Made by a program: the position numbers and the translations under genes
Notes under the pieces: model-generated
What the model was told of the DNA's origin: nothing
The model's database searches: none
Seen by the model: only the letters and a program-made list of their open reading frames with translations
Shown here: positions 1-6,830 of the stretch, piece after piece
Position numbering within the stretch: the first letter of the stretch is position 1
Layout: each line of letters begins with the position of its first letter
Assembly (NCBI RefSeq): GCF_002934265.1
Contig: NZ_PTIX01000006.1
Location: forward strand, 248,001 to 312,000
Length of the DNA stretch: 64,000 nucleotides
Direction of reading: 5' to 3'
From: Actinokineospora auranticolor
GTDB taxonomy: Bacteria > Actinomycetota > Actinomycetes > Mycobacteriales > Pseudonocardiaceae

Positions 1-668
1 ACCCCAACCGTTCGGCCCGCGCGCACCTGAGCTGGCTGGCCACGTCGAACAAGCTGCCGGGCACCGCGGTGGACGAGGTGCTCGACCTGGTCGGGCTGAC
101 CTCGGTGGCGCGCAAGAACGCGGGCGGGTTCTCCCTGGGCATGTCCCAGCGGCTCGGCATCGCCGCCGCACTTCTGGGTGATCCCAAGGTGCTGCTGTTC
201 GACGAGCCGGTCAACGGCCTGGACCCCGAGGGCATCCTCTGGATCCGGCGGTTCATGCACCGGTTGGCCGAAGAGGGGCGCACCGTCTTCGTCTCCAGCC
301 ACCTGCTCTCCGAGATGTCGCAGACCGCGCAGGACCTGGTGGTCATCGGCCGCGGCAAGCTGATCTACCAGGGCACCGTCGGCGACTTCATCGCGCACGC
401 CACGGAGAACTCCGTCCTCGTGCGCAGCCCGGAGCTGGGCAGGCTCGCCGAGGTGCTCAGCGCCGAGGGCGCCAAGCTGAGCCAGGACGGCGACGGGTTG
501 CAGGTGTCCGGAATGGACAGTGCGGAGGTCGGCGAGCTGGCCGCGGCGGCGCGGATCACCCTGCACGAGCTGAGCAACCACGCCGGTTCGCTGGAGCAGG
601 CGTTCATCCAGCTGACCGGTGGGACGGTGGAGTACCAGGCCGCCACCGAGGAGGGACCGACCGCATGA
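1..668 (+). CDS. ABC transporter ATP-binding protein, 5' truncated by window edge
   Basis: The reading frame is open from base 3, so the true start lies upstream and only the C-terminal two thirds is visible. The signature loop is of the variant type (FSLGMSQR), followed by the Walker B segment KVLLFDEPVNGLDPEG and the H-loop SSHLLSEM. This is the arrangement of single-domain ATPases of ABC-2 exporters of the bacitracin/antibiotic-resistance type. The stop codon overlaps the start of the next gene by 4 bp (ATGA), so the two are translationally coupled subunits of one exporter. The Walker A motif is outside the window. The substrate cannot be inferred. Confidence 0.92.
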   Translation, partial: PNRSARAHLSWLATSNKLPGTAVDEVLDLVGLTSVARKNAGGFSLGMSQRLGIAAALLGDPKVLLFDEPVNGLDPEGILWIRRFMHRLAEEGRTVFVSSHLLSEMSQTAQDLVVIGRGKLIYQGTVGDFIAHATENSVLVRSPELGRLAEVLSAEGAKLSQDGDGLQVSGMDSAEVGELAAAARITLHELSNHAGSLEQAFIQLTGGTVEYQAATEEGPTA

Positions 669-1408
669 GCCTGCTCGCCGCGGAACGGATCAAGCTGTTC
701 AGCACCCGCTCGCCGTGGGCCTGCGGGCTCCTGGCCGTCGCGCTGCCGGTCGGGTTCACCGCGCTGCTGGCCGCGCAGGCGGGCGACCAGATCGACGCCA
801 CCGTGGCGAACACCCAGATCACCACCAACCTGGGCCGGGCGGTGGTGCTGGTGCTGGCCGCGCTCGCGGTCACCAGCGAGTACCGCTTCGGCACGATCCG
901 CAGCACGTTCCAGGCCGTGCCGAACCGGGTGACCGCGCTGACCGCGAAGGCGACCGTGGTGGCGGCGGTGACCGCGGTGATCGGCGCGCTCGTCGGCTTC
1001 GGCTGCTGGGGCGTGTTCCGGGCCATCCACGCCGGCGCCGACCTGGCGCTCACCGGCGCCGAGGACTGGCGGCCGGTGGCCGGGCAGGCGCTGGTGTTCG
1101 CGCTGACCGGCCTGCTCGCGCTCGGCGTGGGCATCCTGGTGCGGCAGACCGCGGGCGCGGTCGCGCTGCTGCTGGTCTACTCGCTGCTGGTGGAGAGCCT
1201 GGTCCAGCTCATCCCCAAGATCGGCGACGACATCCAGCGGTGGCTGCCGTTCTTCGCCGCCGACCGGTTCATCGGCGCCACCGGCGACGACGCGGCGAAC
1301 CGGTCGGACCTGCCGCTGAGCCCGTGGGGCTACCTGGCCTACTTCGCCGCCATCTCGCTGGTCGTGCTGGCCGCCGGGATCGCCACGGCGGCGCGCCGGG
1401 ACGCGTGA
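665..1408 (+). CDS. ABC-2 type transporter permease
   Basis: This 247-residue protein has about six hydrophobic segments, starting around residue 15 (WACGLLAVALPVGFTALL) and ending in one near the C-terminus (YFAAISLVVLAAGIATAA). It has the layout of ABC-2 membrane subunits, including the conserved stretch EYRFGTIRSTF between the second and third segments. The start overlaps the ATPase stop by 4 bp, so the two genes make one exporter. The transported substrate is unknown. A hairpin at 1431-1472 probably ends the transcript. Confidence 0.9.
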   Translation: MSLLAAERIKLFSTRSPWACGLLAVALPVGFTALLAAQAGDQIDATVANTQITTNLGRAVVLVLAALAVTSEYRFGTIRSTFQAVPNRVTALTAKATVVAAVTAVIGALVGFGCWGVFRAIHAGADLALTGAEDWRPVAGQALVFALTGLLALGVGILVRQTAGAVALLLVYSLLVESLVQLIPKIGDDIQRWLPFFAADRFIGATGDDAANRSDLPLSPWGYLAYFAAISLVVLAAGIATAARRDA

Positions 1409-1430
1409 ACCACGCTGCGTGAGGTGTCCG

Positions 1431-1472
1431 GGAAGTCTGGGAAAGGCCCTTCGACCTGGCCGAAGGACTTCC
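1431..1472 (+). terminator. Imperfect hairpin after ABC exporter operon
   Basis: The outer arms GGAAGTC (1431-1437) and GACTTCC (1466-1472) enclose the inner pair CCTTCG/CGAAGG (1448-1453 and 1461-1466); the two share one base. There is no clear T-run, as is common in high-GC actinobacteria. It sits 22 bp after the permease stop. Confidence 0.4.
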
Positions 1473-1557
1473 GCCTCTAGTGGCGGCGCGCGCCGTTTCC
1501 TACAACAAACTGCGGGATTAAGACCACGTTAAGTAAGTGTGAGACCCCCCACACGTT

Positions 1558-1574
1558 ACGGACTTACCGTCCGT
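1558..1574. promoter_or_regulatory. Short inverted repeat upstream of hypothetical gene
   Basis: ACGGAC-TTACC-GTCCGT is a perfect 6-bp inverted repeat 52 bp before the TTG start of the next gene. It could be an operator or a leader hairpin. No binding protein can be named. Confidence 0.25.
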
Positions 1575-1626
1575 CACGGGGTCAGATGGACCCACAGACC
1601 CGTCTCGGAACCCTTGGAGGTGGACC

Positions 1627-2199
1627 TTGACGGTGATCGACTCCAACGCCGCCCGCAAGCGGCAGACCATCCCGATGCACCGAGGACTGCACGTCGAACC
1701 GCTCATCGGACTGGAGTGGTCCGAAGCACTGGAACAGCCGGTGGCGGGCGAGGCCACCGCGCCGGGCGAGGCCCGCCGGGCCTGGGTGCACCGCGCACCG
1801 GAGGCCCAGGTCGTCGCCCTCTACCGCGCCGCGTCGGCGGCCGAGCGGGCCCTGCCCGCCCCGTGGTGGCTGCGCGCGGTCGCCGCGGGCGAACTCCCCT
1901 CCCGGCGCGAGGGCTTCGCCGTCGAGGACCGGGTGGCCAAGCTGCTGAACGCCCGCCCGGGGTGGGTCTTCGTCCCGTGGGGCGTGGACGGCGACGCGGG
2001 CTACTGGGAGTTCATGCCGTCCGAACGCGCGCTGGTCGAACCCGGCATGCCGACCACGTTGGCGCACACGCACCGGCACCCGGGCTGGATCGACGTGGTG
2101 GCGGTGCACGCGGGCGGCCCGGCCCCGGCGCCGATCCCGGTGCGGGGACTGCCGGACCTGCGCGCCAACCTGTCCAGGTTGGAGTCGTTAAGACCCTGA
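1627..2199 (+). CDS. Hypothetical protein
   Basis: This 190-residue soluble protein is not recognised. The TTG start was chosen because GGAGG at 1616-1620 lies 6 bp upstream. It has no signal peptide or membrane segment. The centre is Trp- and Arg-rich (PAPWWLRAVAAGELPSRREG), and the later stretch GDAGYWEFMPSERALVEPG followed by HTHRHPGW contains several His. It stands alone between the ABC exporter and trmB, with its own leader. Confidence 0.7.
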   Translation: MTVIDSNAARKRQTIPMHRGLHVEPLIGLEWSEALEQPVAGEATAPGEARRAWVHRAPEAQVVALYRAASAAERALPAPWWLRAVAAGELPSRREGFAVEDRVAKLLNARPGWVFVPWGVDGDAGYWEFMPSERALVEPGMPTTLAHTHRHPGWIDVVAVHAGGPAPAPIPVRGLPDLRANLSRLESLRP

Positions 2200-2309
2200 G
2201 GTCCGGGCGGTGGACCGGGTTCGCGCCTCGGCGGCGGCGCGCCCGCGGTGGGCCGCGCGGAGCGGGAGTGGGCGTCAGCGGGTGAACCGGCAGGTGGCAC
2301 GCTGTTCGG

Positions 2310-3044
2310 GTGACTCAGCCGGACCAGCACCCGACCAGCGCCACCGAACCGTTCGACGACCGGCCCCGGCGGACGGTGGTGAGTTTCGTGCACCGCGGTG
2401 GCCGGATGACGGTGGGCCAGGCCAAGGCGTGGGAGCGGCGGTGGCCGGAGTTGGGTCGGCAGGTCGGTGACCTGCCCGAGGGGACCCTCGACGCGGATCG
2501 GTGGTTCGGGCGGTCGGCGCCGGTGCTGCTGGAGATCGGGTCCGGGATGGGGGAGACCACCTCGCTCCTCGCGCAGGCCGCGCCGGAGGTGAACTACCTG
2601 GCGGTCGAGGTGTACGAGCCGGGGTTGGCGCAGCTGATGCTGCGGGCCGAGGCGATGGGGCTGACCAACCTCCGGCTGCTGCGCGGCGACGCCGTCGTCC
2701 TGCTGACCGACCACATCGCACCGGGATCGCTGTCCGGGGTCCGGTTGTTCTTCCCAGACCCCTGGCCGAAGAAGAAGCACCACAAGCGCCGCATCGTGCA
2801 GCCGTCGTTCGCGGGGCTCGTCGCGTCGCGGTTGGCGCCGGGGGGCACCTTCCACCTGGCGACCGACTGGGAGAACTACGCCGAGCAGATGCTGGCGGTG
2901 CTGTCCGGGGAACCGCTGCTGCGCAACCGGTTCGACGGGTGGGCGCCGCGGCCGGAGTGGCGGCCGGTGACCAAGTTCGAGTCCCGCGCCCGCACCGAGG
3001 GACGGATCAGTCGTGATCTCATCTTCGAACGAGTGAATGACTGA
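2310..3044 (+). CDS. trmB: tRNA (guanine-N7-)-methyltransferase TrmB
   Basis: TrmB methylates N7 of G46 in the variable loop of tRNAs using S-adenosylmethionine. The SAM-binding loop is EIGSGMGETTSLLAQ, the acidic loop is LAVEVYEPG, and the family signature FFPDPWPKKKHHKRRI follows, with the C-terminal ATDWENYAEQML segment. Length (244 residues) fits the family, with a typical short disordered actinobacterial N-terminus. The start is GTG. The gene is followed after 79 bp by the NOS-like gene on the same strand, with no strong terminator in between. Confidence 0.95.
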   Translation: MTQPDQHPTSATEPFDDRPRRTVVSFVHRGGRMTVGQAKAWERRWPELGRQVGDLPEGTLDADRWFGRSAPVLLEIGSGMGETTSLLAQAAPEVNYLAVEVYEPGLAQLMLRAEAMGLTNLRLLRGDAVVLLTDHIAPGSLSGVRLFFPDPWPKKKHHKRRIVQPSFAGLVASRLAPGGTFHLATDWENYAEQMLAVLSGEPLLRNRFDGWAPRPEWRPVTKFESRARTEGRISRDLIFERVND

Positions 3045-3123
3045 CCGTCGGTGACAGGGGTTCGGCAAGGACCACACGTCCGAGTAGTCGAGGCGCGGGG
3101 CTTGAGTACCGATATCCAGTGAT

Positions 3124-4173
3124 GTGACGGCCCTGCGCGATGCCCCCACCCCCGCACCCCCGACCGACCCGGGGCCGCCGTCGCCACGCAACCGCCCCGC
3201 CGACTCGCTCTTCACGGCGGCCGAGCGGTTCCTCCAGGTCTTCCACGACGCGCGGCCCAAGGCGGGGCCGTTGGCCGCGCGGCTGGCCAAGGTCCGCGCG
3301 GAGGTCGCCGCGACCGGCACCTACCGGCACACCCCCGCCGAACTGGCCTTCGGCGCCCGGGTCGCGCTGCGCGAGAGCGGCTGGTGCCCGGACACGGTGC
3401 CGTGGCGCGGTTTGCTGGTGCGCGACCTGCGCGAGGTCCGCGACGCCACGGCGGTGGCCGCCGAGTGCGTGCACCACCTGCGGATGGCCGCGGCGGGCGG
3501 CGCGGTCAGACCGGTGGTCAGCGTGTTCGCGCCGGACACGCCGTGGCGGGCGGGACCGCGCATCCGCAACGACCAACTGGTCCGCTACGCCGGTTACCGC
3601 GAGGCCGACGGCGTGCTCGGCGACCGCCGCTACGTCGACTTCACCACCGGGGTCTGCCGGTTGGGGTGGCGCCCGCCGGTCGAGCGCGGCCCGTTCGACC
3701 TGCTCCCACTGGTCGTGGAGACCGACGACGACGGCGTGCGGCTGTTCCCCATCCCGCGCGAGGCCGTGGTCGAGGTGCGGCTGGCGCACCCGGAGTTCGC
3801 CTGGTTCACCGAGCTGGACCTGCGCTGGCACGCGGTCCCGGTGATCAGCAACACCCGCCTGCACATCGGCGGCATCGACTACCCCGCCGCGCCGTACAAC
3901 GGCATCTACATCTGCCGCGCGATCGGCGAGGACGTGCTCGGCGAGGAAGCCGCGTACGGCAAGGCCACCGCGGTGGCGCGGCGGCTGGGCCTGGACACCA
4001 GCAGCGACCGCACGCTCTGGCGCGACCGCGTCGCCCTCGAGCTCAACCGCGCGGTGCTGCACTCCTTCGACGCGGCGGGCGTGCGCATCGAGCACTCGGC
4101 CGAGGTCTACGCCCCCGCGACCGAGGCCCCGCACCGCCCCGCCTTCCTCCGCCAGATCCCCGTCAAGCGCTGA
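3124..4173 (+). CDS. Nitric-oxide-synthase oxygenase-fold protein with altered substrate pocket
   Basis: The 349-residue protein aligns collinearly, from my memory of the family, with bacterial NOS oxygenase domains: TGTYRHTPAELAFGARVALR, then RNDQLVRYAGYRE, FDLLPLVVE, HPEFAWF, LRWHAVPVISN, IGGIDYPAAPYNG, RRLGLDTSSDRTLWRDR and VLHSF. The heme-ligand cysteine is kept at C88, but the surrounding motif RCIGR reads WCPDT. The usual Trp stacked on heme is L82. The substrate-site segment WYMGTEIG reads IYICRAIG (261-268): the Trp is I261 and the arginine-binding Glu is A266. The pterin-side Arg is D270. No reductase domain is present, as in other bacterial NOS. Family membership is firm, but classical L-Arg oxidation to NO is doubtful. 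The GTG start has no obvious ribosome-binding site. Confidence 0.88.
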   Translation: MTALRDAPTPAPPTDPGPPSPRNRPADSLFTAAERFLQVFHDARPKAGPLAARLAKVRAEVAATGTYRHTPAELAFGARVALRESGWCPDTVPWRGLLVRDLREVRDATAVAAECVHHLRMAAAGGAVRPVVSVFAPDTPWRAGPRIRNDQLVRYAGYREADGVLGDRRYVDFTTGVCRLGWRPPVERGPFDLLPLVVETDDDGVRLFPIPREAVVEVRLAHPEFAWFTELDLRWHAVPVISNTRLHIGGIDYPAAPYNGIYICRAIGEDVLGEEAAYGKATAVARRLGLDTSSDRTLWRDRVALELNRAVLHSFDAAGVRIEHSAEVYAPATEAPHRPAFLRQIPVKR

Positions 4174-4237
4174 GATCCGACACCGGCGGGTGACACCGAC
4201 CCGCGCCCGGTGCCGGGGCGGTGGGAGGATCGGGCGC

Positions 4238-5542
4238 ATGAGCCTGCGCCTGCGCGCCCCCATCGTGCTGCCGTGCGACCCGACCTGCTCGGTGCTGCGC
4301 GACGCGGTCGTCGACGTCGACGCCGGTGGCCGGATCACCCACTGCGGCCCCCGGGCGAGCGCCCCGCCGTCCTCCGCCCCGGTGCGCGAGCTGACCGGCA
4401 TCCTGCTGCCCGGCCTGGTGAACGCGCACGCGCACAGCCCGATGACGCTGCTGCGCGGCCTCGGCGGCGACCTGCCGCTGGTGCGCTGGCTGACCGAGGT
4501 CATCTGGCCAGCCGAGGCGAAGCTGGCCCCGGCCGACATCCACACCGGCATGGTGCTCGGCTCGCTGGAGATGCTGCGCGCGGGCGTGACCACCAGCGCG
4601 GAGATGTACTTCCACGGCGAGGAAGTGGTCCGCGCCGTGCTCGACACCGGCGCCCGGCTCGTGCTGGCCCCGGCGGTGATCGACGCCCCCGGGTGGGACT
4701 GGCGCGCGCAGCTGGCCGCGACCAGCGCGTGGATCGACGCGGACGGCCTGCGGTTCGGGCCGGGCCAGCGCATCGAGGTCGGCTACGGCCCGCACTCCGG
4801 CTACATGCTCTCCCCGGCGGCGCTGGGCGAGGTCGGCGCGGCGGCCCGCGAGCGCGGGGCGCTGGTGCAGGTGCACGTGTCGGAGTCGCTGCCGGAGGAC
4901 GTGGCGCAGCGCGAGTCGCACGGGTCGATGGCCGCGCTGATGGACCGGGCGGAGCTGTTCGGCGGCCGGGTGCTGGCCGCGCACTCGGTCCACCTGTCCG
5001 ACGAGGACATCGCGGTGTTCGCCCGGCGCGGTGTCGGCGTCGCGCACTGCCCCGGGTCGAACATGAAGCTGGCGTCCGGCATCGCCCGGGTCGGCGACCT
5101 GCGCGCGGCCGGGGTGGCGCTGGGGCTGGGCACCGACGGGCCCGCCAGCAACGACGACCTGGACCTGTGGGAGGACATGCGGTTGGCGGGCCTGCTCAGC
5201 CGTGTGTCCACACTGGACTCGACCGCGCTCGGCGCGGCGGACCTGCTGCTGATGGCGACCCGGGGCAGCGCCGCGGCCCTGTCCCGCGACGACATCGGCG
5301 TGCTGGCACCGGGCGCTTGGGCCGACCTGGTGCACGTCGGCGTCGACGACCCGGCCTTCGCGGGCGGGCTCGACGTGTCGGACGAGCAGCTGCTGTCGAA
5401 CCTGGTGTGGGCGGCCGGGTCCCGGACGGTGCGGGACGTGTGGGTCGCCGGGGACGTCGTGGTCAGCGAGGGCGCGCCGGTGCGCGTGTCGTGGGACGAG
5501 GCGCTGGGCGCGTCCCGCAAGGCCGTCGCCGGGCTGGTCTGA
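4238..5542 (+). CDS. Amidohydrolase, MtaD/SsnA-type deaminase
   Basis: This metal-dependent amidohydrolase belongs to the branch that includes 5-methylthioadenosine/S-adenosylhomocysteine deaminase and chlorohydrolase-like enzymes. Visible metal and catalytic motifs are NAHAHSPMTLLRG (HxH), VQVHVSES, AAHSVHLSDEDI, VAHCPGSNMKLASG and LGTDGPASNDDLDLW. The ATG at 4238 was chosen because GGGAGGA lies 8 bp upstream at 4223-4229, although the frame is open earlier. It follows the NOS-like gene by 64 bp on the same strand, so the two may be co-transcribed. The exact substrate cannot be read from sequence. Confidence 0.85.
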   Translation: MSLRLRAPIVLPCDPTCSVLRDAVVDVDAGGRITHCGPRASAPPSSAPVRELTGILLPGLVNAHAHSPMTLLRGLGGDLPLVRWLTEVIWPAEAKLAPADIHTGMVLGSLEMLRAGVTTSAEMYFHGEEVVRAVLDTGARLVLAPAVIDAPGWDWRAQLAATSAWIDADGLRFGPGQRIEVGYGPHSGYMLSPAALGEVGAAARERGALVQVHVSESLPEDVAQRESHGSMAALMDRAELFGGRVLAAHSVHLSDEDIAVFARRGVGVAHCPGSNMKLASGIARVGDLRAAGVALGLGTDGPASNDDLDLWEDMRLAGLLSRVSTLDSTALGAADLLLMATRGSAAALSRDDIGVLAPGAWADLVHVGVDDPAFAGGLDVSDEQLLSNLVWAAGSRTVRDVWVAGDVVVSEGAPVRVSWDEALGASRKAVAGLV

Positions 5543-5545
5543 GCC

Positions 5546-6073
5546 TCAGCCCACCGGGGCGGGCGCGGTCCGGTTCCGGGATTGCCGCAGCCTGCGCCAG
5601 GAGTTGACCCCGGCCAGCAGGGCGCACCCGGCACTCACGCCGAGCAGACCGAACCCGATGCCGCTGAGCAGCCGCTTGCGCTCGAACCACGCGGGCAGCC
5701 GGACGTCCGTGGACTGGTCGCAGGTGACGGTGGCGGTTCCGGTGAACCACATCGTCACGGTCTGCTTGTCCCACCGGGCGCCGCGCTCGAACATGCCCTT
5801 GTCCTGGAGCAGGAAGAACCGCTCCTCGCCGGAGTCGGTTCGGAGCTTGCACTGGTACTGGCCGTTGCCGTGGGGGTTGAGGCCGAGCAGGTCGCCTTCC
5901 TCCACGGTGACCTGGACACCGGCCCGCGTCGCCTCGACCTCGTTGGCGCCCAGCGCCCGGCCCGCGAAGATCGCCGCGCCGTCGACCCACAGCCAGACGG
6001 CGCCCACCACGGTGAACGCGACCCACAGGACGAGCCAGCGCAGGACCTTGGGCTTGCGTGTTTTCTCCCCCAC
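5546..6073 (-). CDS. Two-TM membrane protein of unknown function
   Basis: The protein is about 175 residues from a GTG at 6073, 11 bp after the stop of the SDR gene. It has one membrane segment near the N-terminus (WLVLWVAFTVVGAVWLWV) and one near the C-terminus (GIGFGLLGVSAGCALLAGV), with a soluble domain of about 100 residues between them that contains two Cys. The layout resembles small DUF3592-like proteins, but I do not claim the family. The frame is open through the SDR gene on the same strand, which is a shadow. It is likely the second gene of an SDR operon. Confidence 0.65.
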   Translation of the reverse strand: MGEKTRKPKVLRWLVLWVAFTVVGAVWLWVDGAAIFAGRALGANEVEATRAGVQVTVEEGDLLGLNPHGNGQYQCKLRTDSGEERFFLLQDKGMFERGARWDKQTVTMWFTGTATVTCDQSTDVRLPAWFERKRLLSGIGFGLLGVSAGCALLAGVNSWRRLRQSRNRTAPAPVG

Positions 6074-6084
6074 GGGCGGAGAAA

Positions 6085-6768
6085 CTAGCGAACCGGGCGG
6101 GACCGGATGACCAGTTCCGTCAGATGCGCGTCGTCGGCGGCGAACACGGCGGTCCGGATGGACTCGGCGACCGACTCCGGCCGCAGGTACTTCGCCGGTT
6201 CGTAGTCCCCACCCTCGTCGGCGCGGACCACGCGTTGCATGTCCGTGTCGGTGCGACCGGGGAAGACCGAGGTGACCCGGATACCCGCCGCTTCCTCCTC
6301 GCCGCGCAGCACGTCGGCGTAGGCGGTGAGGGCGAACTTGCTCGCCGCGTACGGGCCCCACCCGGGGTTGGCGGACTTGCCCGCGCCCGAGTTCACCAGC
6401 ACCACGCGGCCCCGGGCGGCGCGCAGCGCGGGGAGCAGCAGCCGGGTCAGCTCCGCGACCGCCACGACGTTGATCTCGTAGGTGCTCCGCCACAGGTCCG
6501 CCGACGCCGCGGCCAGCGGACCCACCCGCGCCACACCGGCGGAGTGCACCAGGACGTCCAAAGTGGACAATTCGGCCGCCGCGGCGGCCAAGGCCGCGTG
6601 GTCGGTCAGCTCGACCGGCCACGGCCGTGCGTCGGGCAGCTCGGCGGCCAGCGCGGCCAGCGCCGCCTCGTCGCGACCACCGAGCAGGAGCGTGTGCGTG
6701 TCGGCGAGGGCGCGCGCGGTGGCCGCGCCGATACCTCGGGACGCGCCGGTGATCAGGGCCAGGGGCAT
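6085..6768 (-). CDS. Short-chain dehydrogenase/reductase
   Basis: This is a classical SDR of 227 residues. The cofactor loop is TGASRGIG (residues 7-14), followed by the structural motif HSAGVAR, the catalytic Ser in LVNSGAG and the catalytic YAASK. An Arg follows the second strand (GGRDEA), which favours NADPH over NADH. The substrate is unknown. It is the first gene of a two-gene minus-strand unit and is separated from phoX by a strong hairpin. Confidence 0.88.
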   Translation of the reverse strand: MPLALITGASRGIGAATARALADTHTLLLGGRDEAALAALAAELPDARPWPVELTDHAALAAAAAELSTLDVLVHSAGVARVGPLAAASADLWRSTYEINVVAVAELTRLLLPALRAARGRVVLVNSGAGKSANPGWGPYAASKFALTAYADVLRGEEEAAGIRVTSVFPGRTDTDMQRVVRADEGGDYEPAKYLRPESVAESIRTAVFAADDAHLTELVIRSRPVR

Positions 6769-6779
6769 GGCCCGAACAG

Positions 6780-6814
6780 TAGGGCCCGCGCACCCGGTGG
6801 GTGCGCGGGCCCTA
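6780..6814 (-). terminator. Strong hairpin terminator after phoX
   Basis: This is a perfect 16-bp stem with a 3-nt loop (arms 6780-6795 and 6799-6814) lying 17 bp downstream of the phoX stop on the minus strand. It separates phoX from the SDR gene. Confidence 0.75.
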
Positions 6815-6830
6815 CCCGTCGGTCAGCCGC

